NCBI RefSeq assembly: GCF_016820655.1
Contig: NZ_WSFT01000013.1
Span: forward strand, 1 to 64,000
Length of the DNA stretch: 64,000 nt
Direction of reading: 5' to 3'
Source of the DNA: Anaeromonas frigoriresistens
Lineage (GTDB): Bacteria; Bacillota; Clostridia; Tissierellales; SIT17
Each line of letters begins with the position of its first letter. The stretch's first letter is position 1. A program made the position numbers and the translations under genes. The notes beneath the pieces are model-generated. The model had not been told where the DNA came from, did not search any database, and saw only the letters and a program-made list of their open reading frames with translations. Positions 42,826 to 52,338 of this stretch are shown in pieces.

Positions 42826-42843
42826 TGCTATCACTACCTTTCA

Positions 42844-43482
42844 TTAAATGCTTATTTTACTTTGAATGTTTTGAAAGGTTTTCTCTCCTATACCTTCCAC
42901 ATTCATAATATCTTCTATTGAATTAAATTTATTACTATTTCTATACTCTATTATTTTATTTGCTTTTACGGAGCCTATGCCCGGTAAAGTTTCTAGTTCA
43001 TTTTGATTGGCTGTATTTATATTTATCTTTCCATTATTATCTTCACTATTATTTTGTGTTAAATTATCATTGCCCAAGGATGATATCTCTTCTTCACCAA
43101 CTTTATAAATATGTATCTTTTCTTCATCATCAACCTTTTTTGCTAAATTTATTCTATTTTCATCAGCTTCTGAAGTTAAACCCCCGGCTGCTAATACGGC
43201 ATCATTTATTCTACTACCCAATTTTAATGTAAATATTCCAGGACTATTTACTGCTCCAGTTATATGTATAATTATATCTTCTGTCGGTTTTTCTGTCACA
43301 ATCTCAATTGGTTCTTCTTCTGATATATCATCTTCTGTTTCTTCTAAATCAACTGCCTCTTCATATTTTTCGTAAGAAATATCATTTTTATTAGTAAATA
43401 ATAGATTAATGCTAATTATACCTATTATAATAATAACTAGTATAAGTATAACTATTTGCTCCTTTCTTGTAAAGGAAATCAT
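42844..43482 (-). CDS. comEA: ComEA-type helix-hairpin-helix DNA-binding protein
   Basis: About 212 residues. A membrane helix at about 10-30 anchors it. Residues about 75-130 are a SLBB-type domain (IHITGAVNSPGIFTLKLGSRINDAVLAAGGLT). The C-terminal 60 residues are the double HhH region (KININTANQNELETLPGIGSVKANKIIEYRN ... VEGIGEKTFQNI). ComEA binds incoming double-stranded DNA in competence. The ATG at 43482 follows GGGAGGCGGAG; the longest start lacks a ribosome site. No comEC or comEB is next to it; instead selD follows by 18 bp. Confidence 0.93.
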   Translation of the reverse strand: MISFTRKEQIVILILVIIIIGIISINLLFTNKNDISYEKYEEAVDLEETEDDISEEEPIEIVTEKPTEDIIIHITGAVNSPGIFTLKLGSRINDAVLAAGGLTSEADENRINLAKKVDDEEKIHIYKVGEEEISSLGNDNLTQNNSEDNNGKININTANQNELETLPGIGSVKANKIIEYRNSNKFNSIEDIMNVEGIGEKTFQNIQSKISI

Positions 43483-43648
43483 TTTCTCCGCCTCCCTAAT
43501 TATCAATTGTATTATACTTCTACAAAGTTTACGTTTTCCCTTCATATAATTCTTTAATATTCCAATAAAAAACAATTAATACTTAGACTTAAAATATCAT
43601 TAAAAATTTGATATACTATAATGTATCAGAATCAAGGAGTGATAACAG

Positions 43649-44956
43649 GTGAAAAAATTTGTCTCAATATTTATACTAATATTAATTGTCTTAAATTCAT
43701 TTACTATAGTTTATGGAGAAGATAATTCCCTAAATCCCAGTGCTATTATTGGAGAAGCAGCTATTCTTATAGATGGAAATACGGGAGAGATTCTATTCGA
43801 AAAAAATATTCATAAACAAATGTTTCCTGCTAGTACTACTAAAATGCTTACAGGCATACTGGCAATAGAAAAGGGGAATTTTGATGAGATAGTGACTGTA
43901 GATGCTGAAACTCCTTATGAGATTGATGGAGCCCATATCGCTTTAGAGCCAGGAGAAAAGCTTAAGTTTAAAGATCTAGTGAACGCAACACTTATAGAGT
44001 CAGCAAATGATGCTGCTGTAGTTTTAGCAAAACATATTAGTGGCTCAGTTCCAGAATTTGCAGGTCTAATGAATAAGAAAGCTCAGGAAATAGGAGCTAA
44101 AAACTCAAACTTTGTAAATCCTAATGGACTACCTAATGATGAACATCTAACTACAGCCTATGACTTAGCTATGATAGCAAAATATGCAATGGAAAACGAA
44201 CAATTTAGAGATATCGTTAAGAATTATCAGTACACTATAGAACCTACTAATATCAAAGATGAAAAGAGATTTATGCAATCTTCTAATAAACTACTATACA
44301 GTAAAAATAATATTGAAGTAAATGGTAAGGTTGTAGATATAAAATATGATGGAGCTATTGGTGTGAAAACAGGTTATACTACTGTAGCTCAACAATGCTA
44401 CGTAGCAGCTGCTGAAAGAGATGGTAGAATGCTAATTTCAGTTGTTCTTAAGTCAGTAAGTAACAATATCTGGATAGATACTCATAAATTATTGAACTAT
44501 GGGTTTGATAATTATAATAGTGTTAATTTAGGTTTTAAAAATGAATTCATTAAAAATATTGAAGTAGATAATGGAGACAGCGACTTTGTAACAGGAATTA
44601 TAGGAGAAAATGTTTCAGTTACTGTTCCAAAGGGATTTGAAAATGCTATAGAGAAGAATATCGTTTTAAAAGATAAAATAGAAGCACCAATCTCTAAAGG
44701 CCAAGTATTGGGACAAGTTGAGTATATATCGGATTCGGAAGTTATAGCTACTGCAAATATTGTATCTACTTCTGATATCAGTTTAACTGGTATGTATAAG
44801 GCAATGTCTAAAACATCATTACATCCTGAGTTTAATCTATGGTGGTTATCTATTATATTGTTGTTTATTATTTGGAGATTTATTGTCATAAAAAGAAGAG
44901 CTAAAAGAAAAAGGAGATTTTCTAGAAATAATTTGACCTATAAGGGTAAATATTAA
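43649..44956 (+). CDS. dacF: D-alanyl-D-alanine carboxypeptidase (DacF-like PBP)
   Basis: 435 residues. Cleavable signal peptide (about 1-23, ending VYG). The penicillin-binding motifs are complete: S62-T-T-K65, S118-A-N120 and K240-T-G242. After the peptidase domain comes a PBP5_C-type beta domain (about 290-375) and a C-terminal membrane anchor (about 393-412) with a basic tail (KRRAKRKRR). It trims pentapeptide stems in peptidoglycan. Subfamily (dacF versus dacA) is inferred from length and anchor. Start is GTG after AAGGAGTGATAACAG. Its bidirectional terminator is shared with the convergent regulator. Confidence 0.92.
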   Translation: MKKFVSIFILILIVLNSFTIVYGEDNSLNPSAIIGEAAILIDGNTGEILFEKNIHKQMFPASTTKMLTGILAIEKGNFDEIVTVDAETPYEIDGAHIALEPGEKLKFKDLVNATLIESANDAAVVLAKHISGSVPEFAGLMNKKAQEIGAKNSNFVNPNGLPNDEHLTTAYDLAMIAKYAMENEQFRDIVKNYQYTIEPTNIKDEKRFMQSSNKLLYSKNNIEVNGKVVDIKYDGAIGVKTGYTTVAQQCYVAAAERDGRMLISVVLKSVSNNIWIDTHKLLNYGFDNYNSVNLGFKNEFIKNIEVDNGDSDFVTGIIGENVSVTVPKGFENAIEKNIVLKDKIEAPISKGQVLGQVEYISDSEVIATANIVSTSDISLTGMYKAMSKTSLHPEFNLWWLSIILLFIIWRFIVIKRRAKRKRRFSRNNLTYKGKY

Positions 44957-44961
44957 TTCTT

Positions 44962-45001
44962 AAAAAAGGTGTAAGTTCCAATGGAACTTACACCTTTTTT
45001 A
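44962..45001. terminator. Bidirectional terminator
   Basis: An 18-bp stem (AAAAAGGTGTAAGTTCCA, 44963-44980, with its complement at 44982-44999) flanked by A-rich and T6 runs lies between dacF and the convergent regulator gene. Confidence 0.8.
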
Positions 45002-45655
45002 TTTATATGTTCTTATTTCATCTAGATAATTATATATTGTATATCTTGATACACACAATACTTCTGCCACATACTCAACGGATCCTTTAATTAAGAAAGT
45101 GCCTTTTTCATCTAGAATTTTAACTATTTCAACCTTTTCTTCCTTATTCATATATGCTACGGGCTTACCTATACCTTCTAGTACCTTTCCCACTACACTA
45201 TATAAAATATCATTAATATTTGTACCATAGGTCTCTTGAGTTTCTTTATATTTACCGAACTCATCTATTGTTTCTGTTAGCTCTGTTATAACTTTCTTTG
45301 CTACTACGAATTCAGATATATCTAAGTTTATACAAAGACACCCTACGACTTCGTCTGATTGGTCCTTAATAAATAATGTGGAGGACTTTAAAGTTCTTCC
45401 ATCATTAGTAACATTTTTATATTTAATAAGGTTTTTTTCATATTCCTTATTTCTTATTGCCATAAGGCCTCTCTCAGTCATTGGGCTACCGACTTTTCGA
45501 CCTGTTACATGACCATTTGATATTGCTATTACAGAGTGTTGAGGATTTTTTATATCATGTAGTACTACTTCGCAGTTACTTCCTAATGTCCTTGATATTC
45601 CATCTACTAATGGAATCATATTTAACAATAAAGGATGGACCTTTTCATTAGACAT
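44999..45655 (-). CDS. YheO/DauR-like transcriptional regulator
   Basis: 218 residues. The N-terminal half is a YheO-type PAS domain (LLNMIPLVDGISRTLGSNCEVVLHDI, then GHVTGRKVGSPMT and LFIKDQSDEVVGCLCINLDIS). The C-terminus is a DNA-binding HTH (LDEKGTFLIKGSVEYVAEVLCVSRYTIYNYLDEI). Similar proteins such as DauR regulate D-arginine or small-molecule catabolism genes. Ligand unknown. It begins 12 bp after leuS and likely shares its T-box-controlled transcript, an unusual pairing. Confidence 0.87.
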   Translation of the reverse strand: MSNEKVHPLLLNMIPLVDGISRTLGSNCEVVLHDIKNPQHSVIAISNGHVTGRKVGSPMTERGLMAIRNKEYEKNLIKYKNVTNDGRTLKSSTLFIKDQSDEVVGCLCINLDISEFVVAKKVITELTETIDEFGKYKETQETYGTNINDILYSVVGKVLEGIGKPVAYMNKEEKVEIVKILDEKGTFLIKGSVEYVAEVLCVSRYTIYNYLDEIRTYK

Positions 45656-45667
45656 CTTTTCCCCCCA

Positions 45668-48133
45668 TTAATTTGCTACAATATTTACAAGTTTTTTAGG
45701 TATTACTATAACCTTTCTCACTTGTTTGCCTTCAGTAAACTCTTTCACTTTCTGATTTTCTATAGATATTTTTTCTAATTCTTCTTTAGAGATACCAGAA
45801 GAAACCATGATTTTATCTCTGAGTTTACCATTAACTTGAATAACTACTTCCACCTCATCTTTTACTAAAGCTTCTTTATCATATCTTGGCCATTTAACGG
45901 TATGAATACTTTCTTTATGACCTATCATATTCCACAATTCTTCAGTAAGGTAAGGTGCAAAAGGAGCTAATAATACTGTTATTGTTTCAACAGAATCTGC
46001 TAAAAGAGCCTTTTTAGTATCTGTGCTTAGATCTTCCTTATACTTGTTCGTATCATTTACAAGCTCCATGATACTACTTATAGCAGTATTAAAATTAAAT
46101 CTTTCATCTATATCTTCAGTTACCTTTTTAATGGTATTGTGAATAGAATATTTAATTTCTTTATCTTTTTTGTCTAACTTTTCTATATTTTTATTAGCAT
46201 AGTTTTTATATACATCTCTTGATTCATCTACTAGTCGATATACTCTATTTAGGAATCTAAAACAGCCTTCTACCCCTTGATCATTCCACTCCAAGTCTCT
46301 TTCAGGAGGAGCCGCAAATAACACAAATAATCTAGCTGTATCTGCTCCGTAATTATTAATTATCTCTTCTGGACTAACAACATTTCCTTTTGATTTGGAC
46401 ATTTTAGCTCCATCTTTTAATACCATTCCTTGAGTTAAAAGATTTTCAAAGGGTTCATCAACTGGTGATATATCCATATCATACAATACCTTTGTAAAGA
46501 ATCTAGCATAAAGTAAATGTAGAATTGCATGTTCTACTCCACCAATATATTGATCAACCTTCATCCAATATTTCGCTTTGGATTTATCAAAAACTTTTTT
46601 ACTATTATTTGGATCAGTATATCTCAAGAAATACCAAGAAGAGTCAACAAATGTATCCATTGTATCAGTTTCTCTTCTAGCTTTCTTACCACATTTAGGA
46701 CAATTTGTATGCATAAATTCTTTACTAGTTAATAAAGGTGACTCTCCTTTACCAGTAAATTCTACATCTGTAGGTAATAATACAGGAAGACTTTCTTCTG
46801 GAATAGGTACAGTTCCACAATCGTCACAGTATACTATAGGAATTGGAGTACCCCAGTATCTTTGTCTTGATATTAGCCAATCTCTTAATCTATAGTTAAC
46901 AGTTTTATTTCCTAACTTCTCTGATTCTATATAGTTTGTGATTTTTGATTTTGCTTCTTCACTGCTTAAACCATTAAATTTATCGGAATTAATCATTATT
47001 CCTTCATTAGTATAAGCTTCAGCTAAATCCTCTATCTCTTTACCTTCTTCTGCTATAACTTGAGTTATTCTAATATTATATTTCTTTGCAAATTCAAAAT
47101 CTCGTTGATCATGAGCTGGAACTGCCATTATTGCACCTGTTCCATAGTCAATTAATACATAATTAGCAATATATATTGGTATTTCTTTATTAGTCACAGG
47201 ATTTATAGCATATCTACCAGTAAATATACCTTCCTTCTCTACATCTGTTGCTGTTCTATCTATATCAGATATATGTTCCATCTTCTTTTTGAATTCCATT
47301 ACATCTTTTTCATATTCAGTTCCTTTTACTAAGTCATTTACATAAGTATGTTCTGGTGCAAGTACCATATAGTTCACACCATAAATGGTATCAGGACGAG
47401 TAGTAAAAACATTCAGATTGGAAGGGTAATCCTTAATTTTGAATTCAATTTCTGCCCCTTCACTTTTACCTATCCAATTTGTTTGCATAGACTTTACTTT
47501 TTCAGGCCAGCCTTCTAGCTTATCAATATCATCAAGTAACCTTTGAGCATAATCTGTAATCTTGAAATACCATTGATCTAATTCTTTTTTGCCTACTTCT
47601 GAATCACATCTTTCACATTGTCCATTTACTACTTGCTCATTGGCTAGAACTGTCTCACAGGATGGACACCAGTTAACTGCATAGTTCTTTTTATAAGCCA
47701 ATCCTTTGTTATACATTTGTATAAAGAACCATTGGGTCCATTTATAGTAGTCTGGTTGGCATGTGGTAACTTCCCTATTCCAATCATAACTTAACCCAAT
47801 ACCTTTTAATTGCTCTCTCATATCATCAATATTCTCTAATGTCCATTTATTTGGATGAATACCATGTTTTATAGCTGCATTCTCAGCCGGTAATCCAAAA
47901 GAGTCCCATCCCATAGGATGAAGTACATTATATCCTTGCATCCTTCTTACCCTAGCTACTACATCACCTATAGAATAGTTTCTTACATGACCCATATGGA
48001 TTCTTCCTGATGGATATGGGAACATTTCTAATTGATAGTATTTTTTCTTGTCATTCTCAAAGGCTTCAAAGGAATTAGAACTATCCCATTTTTGTTGCCA
48101 TTTTTTTTCAATTTTACTAAAATTATAAGACAT
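45668..48133 (-). CDS. leuS: Leucyl-tRNA synthetase
   Basis: 821 residues, full length for a bacterial LeuRS. HIGH-type motif HMGH in [12 protein letters not shown] (about 43-54) and KMSKS in [10 protein letters not shown] (about 579-588) define the class Ia catalytic site. A zinc-binding [21 protein letters not shown] segment and the editing CP1 domain ([12 protein letters not shown]) are present. The anticodon-binding and C-terminal domains end the protein. It charges tRNA-Leu. Expression is controlled by the upstream T-box. A YheO-like regulator follows. Confidence 0.98.
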   Translation of the reverse strand: MSYNFSKIEKKWQQKWDSSNSFEAFENDKKKYYQLEMFPYPSGRIHMGHVRNYSIGDVVARVRRMQGYNVLHPMGWDSFGLPAENAAIKHGIHPNKWTLENIDDMREQLKGIGLSYDWNREVTTCQPDYYKWTQWFFIQMYNKGLAYKKNYAVNWCPSCETVLANEQVVNGQCERCDSEVGKKELDQWYFKITDYAQRLLDDIDKLEGWPEKVKSMQTNWIGKSEGAEIEFKIKDYPSNLNVFTTRPDTIYGVNYMVLAPEHTYVNDLVKGTEYEKDVMEFKKKMEHISDIDRTATDVEKEGIFTGRYAINPVTNKEIPIYIANYVLIDYGTGAIMAVPAHDQRDFEFAKKYNIRITQVIAEEGKEIEDLAEAYTNEGIMINSDKFNGLSSEEAKSKITNYIESEKLGNKTVNYRLRDWLISRQRYWGTPIPIVYCDDCGTVPIPEESLPVLLPTDVEFTGKGESPLLTSKEFMHTNCPKCGKKARRETDTMDTFVDSSWYFLRYTDPNNSKKVFDKSKAKYWMKVDQYIGGVEHAILHLLYARFFTKVLYDMDISPVDEPFENLLTQGMVLKDGAKMSKSKGNVVSPEEIINNYGADTARLFVLFAAPPERDLEWNDQGVEGCFRFLNRVYRLVDESRDVYKNYANKNIEKLDKKDKEIKYSIHNTIKKVTEDIDERFNFNTAISSIMELVNDTNKYKEDLSTDTKKALLADSVETITVLLAPFAPYLTEELWNMIGHKESIHTVKWPRYDKEALVKDEVEVVIQVNGKLRDKIMVSSGISKEELEKISIENQKVKEFTEGKQVRKVIVIPKKLVNIVAN

Positions 48134-48183
48134 ATTTATCCTCCTTCTTACTACTTATCTATATTTTAAACTTTATTTTACAA

Positions 48184-48412
48184 AATAAAAACTCCCCATC
48201 CTTATCTATATAGATAGGGACGAGAAGTAACCCGCGGTACCACCCTAATTGGCAATAATGCCCACTCATCGAGTCCTATAACGGGGACCAATCTTTTAGC
48301 TAAAGGAAGTTCAGTATCCAAACTTTATCAGTTTTCACCAACCACTGACTCTCTATAAAAATTTAAAATACTTACTACTCTTTATTTTATATTTTTAGTT
48401 GTAATAATTAAT
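48184..48412 (-). promoter_or_regulatory. T-box leader of leuS (leucine)
   Basis: The T-box core AGGGTGGTACCGCG (minus strand, 48233-48246) is followed by the antiterminator partner and a terminator (about 48186-48222) ending in T5. Upstream, Stem I contains the GAACTTCC segment (48305-48312), whose CTT (48307-48309) is the likely specifier for leucine. Uncharged tRNA-Leu would stabilise the antiterminator and allow leuS transcription. The region between 48134 and 48429 holds only this leader. Confidence 0.92.
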
Positions 48413-48419
48413 TAATAAT

Positions 48420-48449
48420 ATTATATATATCAACCTATATAGTTGTCAA
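48420..48449 (-). promoter_or_regulatory. leuS promoter, within the rsfS 3' end
   Basis: TTGACA (48444-48449) and TATAAT (48420-48425) on the minus strand, 18 bp apart. The -35 lies inside the last codons of rsfS; the T-box leader starts near 48412. Confidence 0.65.
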
Positions 48450-48786
48450 TATCAAGTTTCTTTCCATCTATCCATAATCTTTCTAAGTTATAAAATTCTC
48501 TATCTTCTTTATGGAATATATGAACTATTATATCACCAAAATCTAATAATATCCATCTTCCTGATCTATGTCCTTCTTTTGCTTTTAACTCATAACCACT
48601 TTTATGCATTTTATCATCTATAGCATCAGCTATTGCTATAGTTTGTCTTTCGCTATTACCACTACAAATTACAAAATAATCTGCAATACTTGTTATTTCA
48701 GTTACTTGTAATGCTGTGATATCATCTGCTCTTTTATCATCTGCTGTATTTATAACTATAGATAATTTCTCATTATTTTCTGTCAC
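48430..48786 (-). CDS. rsfS: Ribosomal silencing factor RsfS
   Basis: 118 residues. Matches RsfS/Iojap end to end: DKRADDITALQVTEITSIADYFVICSGNSERQTIAIADAI, then KEGHRSGRWILLDFGDIIVHIFHKEDREFYNLERLW. RsfS binds L14 and blocks subunit joining in nutrient limitation. It starts at GTG (M-T-E-N) after AGGAGGT. It is the last of nadD-yqeK-rsfS, with 11 bp to yqeK, and the leuS promoter overlaps its 3' end. Confidence 0.95.
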   Translation of the reverse strand: MTENNEKLSIVINTADDKRADDITALQVTEITSIADYFVICSGNSERQTIAIADAIDDKMHKSGYELKAKEGHRSGRWILLDFGDIIVHIFHKEDREFYNLERLWIDGKKLDIDNYIG

Positions 48787-48797
48787 TTGATAACCTC

Positions 48798-49370
48798 CTA
48801 TTTTTTATTTCTAGAAAGAATCAAATTATTTCTAGTATTAACTGTATTAGGATGCACTAGCCATCCCTTATCAATAATATACTTTATAGTATTATCCATA
48901 GAAATAATAATCGCCTTGTCTATATCATTAAAAGCTAATTCTCTGATTTCATTTATTCCTTCAAAATTTCTTCCTGGTTCAATATAATCTGCTATAAAGA
49001 TTATTTTCTCCAGTATACTCATATCTTCTCTTCCTATAGTATGGTATTTTATAGCATTTAATATATCATCATCTACTATATTATATTTTAGTTTTGCTAT
49101 TTCCGCTCCTAAAAAGCTATGTATTAAATGATGATTATGTCTTGATATAATATCTAAGATTATACCAAACTCTTCTGCCCTTTTCAATAATACCTTTCTA
49201 TCCTTGTATTTTGCACAGTCATGTAGCAGAGCAGCTATTTCTGTTCTCCTATCATCAACTCCATAAACTAATGCTAACTTCTTAGCTGTTTCAACTACTC
49301 TAAGGGTGTGATTATATCTTTCTTCATCTATCTCTTGGATTAGTATTTTTTTGATATTTTCAATATCCAT
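48798..49370 (-). CDS. yqeK: YqeK-type HD phosphohydrolase
   Basis: 190 residues. HD motif: RYNHTLRVVETAKKLA, AALLHDCAKY (about 46-55), then NHHLIHSFLGAEIA and YHTIGRED. These residues match the YqeK family, whose members hydrolyse diadenosine tetraphosphate symmetrically. It sits between nadD and rsfS, the standard Firmicute order. GAGGT supports the ATG. Confidence 0.94.
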   Translation of the reverse strand: MDIENIKKILIQEIDEERYNHTLRVVETAKKLALVYGVDDRRTEIAALLHDCAKYKDRKVLLKRAEEFGIILDIISRHNHHLIHSFLGAEIAKLKYNIVDDDILNAIKYHTIGREDMSILEKIIFIADYIEPGRNFEGINEIRELAFNDIDKAIIISMDNTIKYIIDKGWLVHPNTVNTRNNLILSRNKK

Positions 49371-49383
49371 ATAGTTACCTCCA

Positions 49384-49995
49384 TTATCTATAGAGATTTT
49401 TCTTATTTATATAATTGATAACTGAGTCAGGTATCATGTATTTAACAGTTTTTCCTACCTTAAGTCTTTTTCTTATATCTGTAGATGACAAATCAATTGG
49501 AGCTATTGATAAGGAACTAATTTGCCTATTATATTTTTTCTCTAGTTTTTGAATTCCAGATTTTAATTCATTCATATTATACCCCGGTCTAGTGGCAGCA
49601 ATAAATTTACATGAATCTAATAACTCTTTTGTATTTTTCCATGTTTCTATTTCTAATATTGCATCTGCTCCTGTAATGAAATAAAACTCTGCCATTGGAT
49701 AAATTTCTTTTAGTTCTTTAATAGTATCAACAGTGTAGCTTGTACCTATTCTTTTTGTTTCTATATCAGACACTTCAAAATGCTCATTAGAAGCCGTAGC
49801 AAGTAAAGTCATTATATATCTATCTTCAGAAGATACTTGACCTTCAATAAGTTTATGAGGTGGGTTCCCTGTAGGTATAAAAAGTACTTTATCTAGTCCA
49901 AAACCTTTTCTTATTTCCTCTGCCATAACTAAATGTCCTATATGTATAGGATTAAATGTTCCACCCATCAGTCCTATCTTTATTAATTTTTTCAT
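49384..49995 (-). CDS. nadD: Nicotinate-nucleotide adenylyltransferase
   Basis: 203 residues. It adenylates nicotinate mononucleotide in NAD synthesis. The HxGH motif is in MGGTFNPIHIGHLVMAEE (about 9-26), and SSTDIRKRLK (about 170-179) is the ISSTxIR signature of the nucleotidyltransferase family. It is the first gene of nadD-yqeK-rsfS (13 bp to yqeK). Start ATG follows GGGAGGT. Confidence 0.96.
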   Translation of the reverse strand: MKKLIKIGLMGGTFNPIHIGHLVMAEEIRKGFGLDKVLFIPTGNPPHKLIEGQVSSEDRYIMTLLATASNEHFEVSDIETKRIGTSYTVDTIKELKEIYPMAEFYFITGADAILEIETWKNTKELLDSCKFIAATRPGYNMNELKSGIQKLEKKYNRQISSLSIAPIDLSSTDIRKRLKVGKTVKYMIPDSVINYINKKNLYR

Positions 49996-50049
49996 AATTA
50001 ACCTCCCATATATAATACAACTGTATTATATATCAATTATCTATAATAA

Positions 50050-50077
50050 TAAACAAAATCCCCCAAGTTGGAGGATT
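50050..50077 (-). terminator. Terminator after the 61-residue protein
   Basis: In the minus-strand transcript AATCCTCCAA pairs with TTGGGGGATT (one G-U), followed by TTGTTTATT. It separates the small gene from nadD. Confidence 0.6.
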
Positions 50078-50261
50078 AATTTTGATCTACATAACTTTTT
50101 AATTGATTTATTTCATTCATATTAGATGATTGGATGTCATCAATATGTTCCTTTTCAAAATTTTTAAAATACATCTTAAAGGTTCCATCATTTTCATCTT
50201 CATAGCGTATACATTTATACCCTTTTTCATATAGACGTCTTAATTTTTCTATGTTATCCAT
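50076..50261 (-). CDS. Small hypothetical protein
   Basis: 61 residues, not recognised as a named family. MDNIEKLRRLYEKGYKCIRYEDENDGTFKMYFKNFEKEH suggests an alpha-beta-beta arrangement followed by a helical tail rich in Asn and Gln. There is no membrane segment or Cys motif. AAAGGAGAT supports the start. It lies between yhbY and nadD with its own terminator. Confidence 0.65.
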   Translation of the reverse strand: MDNIEKLRRLYEKGYKCIRYEDENDGTFKMYFKNFEKEHIDDIQSSNMNEINQLKSYVDQN

Positions 50262-50308
50262 TATTTCATCTCCTTTAATAAAAGTATTATAGAAATAATA
50301 TATTTTTC

Positions 50309-50342
50309 AAAAAAAATAAAGAGGATTATTCCTCTTTATTTT
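50309..50342 (-). terminator. yhbY terminator
   Basis: Perfect stem AATAAAGAGGA with its complement (about 50311-50342) followed on the minus strand by T8. Confidence 0.75.
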
Positions 50343-50366
50343 GACCTATCTACATATTTATATTCA

Positions 50367-50660
50367 CTATTTTGGTAATTTTATAGTTTTGTTTTCTTCA
50401 GATTCTCTATATAGTACAAACTTATTACCAATACTTTGAACAAACTCAGCTCCAGTTTTATTAGCTACATCATTTGCTACTTCTTTAGTATCAAGAAAAC
50501 TATTATTTAAAACATTTACTTTTACTAATTCTCTAGCTTCTAATGCATCATTAACTTGAGTTATAAAATTATCTGTTACTCCATTTTTCCCAATTTGTAA
50601 TATAGGATCAACACCATGGGCTTCCTTTTTTAAAAAGCTTCTTTGTTTACCTGTAAGCAC
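50367..50660 (-). CDS. yhbY: YhbY-type CRM-domain RNA-binding protein
   Basis: 97 residues, a single CRM domain. LTGKQRSFLKKEAHGVDPILQIGKNGVTDNFI carries the conserved LTxKQRxxLKxxAH and GKxG turn that binds RNA; VNDALEARELVKVNVL follows. YhbY associates with pre-50S ribosomal particles. It starts at GTG 6 nt after AAGGAGTG; that ribosome site overlaps the TAA (50673-50675) ending the extended small ORF upstream. Confidence 0.92.
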   Translation of the reverse strand: MLTGKQRSFLKKEAHGVDPILQIGKNGVTDNFITQVNDALEARELVKVNVLNNSFLDTKEVANDVANKTGAEFVQSIGNKFVLYRESEENKTIKLPK

Positions 50661-50672
50661 TTATAACACTCC

Positions 50673-50858
50673 TTATAGTTCTATTTCTCCCTTACGTAAT
50701 ATTCTACGTCTGTTCTCATAATCTTTATTACCCTTTTTTCATCCATTTCTTTCTTTTACTAATGGTTCATAATTCTCATTTGTTAGAATTTCATTTTTTT
50801 CAATACAATAATAAGTGGGCTGATTATCTTTACAATTATTACATTGCAAACAACACAT
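50673..50858 (-). pseudogene. Small Cys-rich ORF with in-frame UGA
   Basis: GGAGGT precedes ATG at 50858. The frame encodes 39 residues beginning MCCLQCNNCKDNQPTYYC (two CxxC pairs, zinc-ribbon-like), reaches TGA at 50739-50741, and stays open for 21 more codons (KKGNKDYENRRRILRKGEIE, then L) to TAA, which abuts the yhbY ribosome site. The basic tail and operon-like spacing suggest the ancestral gene ran through. Likely a Trp or other codon changed to stop. Selenocysteine insertion is possible in principle because this genome decodes it, but I see no convincing hairpin after the UGA. The 39-residue product may still be made. Confidence 0.5.
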
Positions 50859-50876
50859 TTTTTCTAAACCTCCATA

Positions 50877-52157
50877 TTACTCAAAGAATTCAAATTCATA
50901 TCCACAAATATTTACAGAATCTTCTTCTGATATACCTAAATCTCTTAATCTATCAATTATGCCTAAATCTCTTAGTCTTTTTTGGAAGAATCGAGCTGAA
51001 TCTAAATCATCCAGATTAGTAGAATCCATCAATTTTTCAACTATTGATCCCTCTACAAAATACTCATCCTCTTCTTTTCTTACAATAATGCCTTTATTTT
51101 CATCTTCAAGTTTATATAGTTTTACATCCTCTTCTACTTGAATAATAGATTCTACTTCCCCTACTTCTTCTAGTTTTTCAGCAATTTTAAATATTAGTTC
51201 CTTAACACCTTCTTGAGTTGCAGCAGATATACTATATACCTCATATCCTAACTTTTCAATTTCTTCTTTGAACAATTTAAAATTCTCTTCAGTATCAGGT
51301 AGATCAATTTTATTCGCTACAACTATTTGAGGTCTTAAAGATAATTTTTCATTATATAATTTTAGTTCTTCATTTATTTTATGAAAATCATCAATCGGAT
51401 CTCTGCCTTCTTGACCAGAAATATCTACTAAATGCACCAACACTTTAGTTCTCTCTATATGTCTTAAAAAATCATGACCTAATCCTGTACCACTATGAGC
51501 ACCTTCTATTAATCCTGGAATGTCTGCAATTGCAAAGCTATTACCTTCTGCTACTCTTACTACTCCTAGATTAGGTTTTATAGTAGTAAAATGATAATTA
51601 GCAATTTTAGGTTTTGCTGAGGATACTATTGATAATAGTGTAGATTTTCCTACATTAGGAAATCCTATAAGTCCTACATCTGCTAATAGTTTAAGCTCTA
51701 GTACAATCCATCTTTCTTGTCCTGCTTCTCCACCTTCAGCAAATCTAGGCGCTTGTCTAGTAGAAGTTGCAAACTTTGCATTACCTCTACCTCCTCTTCC
51801 TCCTTTAGCAACCACAAAACTATCATTTTCCAATGTTAAATCGGCAATTATTCTTCCTGATTCCTCATCTTTTACTATTGTTCCTGGGGGAACTCTTATT
51901 ATTAAATCATCCCCATCTTTTCCATATTGTCTCTTTGATCTACCACTGTCTCCTACTGGAGCTTTAAAATGCTTTTTAAAACGTAAATCCATCAAGGTTC
52001 TTAATCCTTCATCAACCTTTAGAATTACATCACCACCATCACCACCATCGCCTCCTGCTGGCCCTCCAGATGGCTCATACTTTTCTCTTCTCCATGCAAC
52101 AGCTCCATGACCTCCATTTCCACCTTTTACAAAAATCTTAGCTTTATCTATAAACAT
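50877..52157 (-). CDS. obgE: Obg-family GTPase
   Basis: 426 residues in the full three-domain form. The glycine-rich Obg fold spans 1-157 (VKGGNGGHGAVAWRREKYEP, GGDGGDGGDV). The G domain has G1 GFPNVGKST, G3 DIPGLIEGAH, G4 NKID. The OCT domain covers about 345-426. It acts in 50S assembly and stringent control. Located after rpmA in the usual rplU-prp-rpmA-obgE order. GATGAGGTTG precedes ATG at a reasonable distance. Confidence 0.97.
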   Translation of the reverse strand: MFIDKAKIFVKGGNGGHGAVAWRREKYEPSGGPAGGDGGDGGDVILKVDEGLRTLMDLRFKKHFKAPVGDSGRSKRQYGKDGDDLIIRVPPGTIVKDEESGRIIADLTLENDSFVVAKGGRGGRGNAKFATSTRQAPRFAEGGEAGQERWIVLELKLLADVGLIGFPNVGKSTLLSIVSSAKPKIANYHFTTIKPNLGVVRVAEGNSFAIADIPGLIEGAHSGTGLGHDFLRHIERTKVLVHLVDISGQEGRDPIDDFHKINEELKLYNEKLSLRPQIVVANKIDLPDTEENFKLFKEEIEKLGYEVYSISAATQEGVKELIFKIAEKLEEVGEVESIIQVEEDVKLYKLEDENKGIIVRKEEDEYFVEGSIVEKLMDSTNLDDLDSARFFQKRLRDLGIIDRLRDLGISEEDSVNICGYEFEFFE

Positions 52158-52304
52158 ATTATCAACCTCATCTTATAATTACTTATATTTTAGTATTCTA
52201 TAAAATACAATTTAATTTATTTTTCCACTAAAAATTCAATTTAATCTTATAGAGTACTATATGTAATTTTTACCTCAAAACTATATAAATTATTCATTAA
52301 TAAA

Positions 52305-52338
52305 TAAAATAAAGACCTACCTAAGTAGGTAGGTCTTA
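52305..52338 (-). terminator. rpmA terminator
   Basis: AAGACCTACCT (52312-52322) pairs with AGGTAGGTCTT (52327-52337); on the minus strand a TTATTTTATT tail follows. It would separate rpmA from obgE. Confidence 0.75.
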
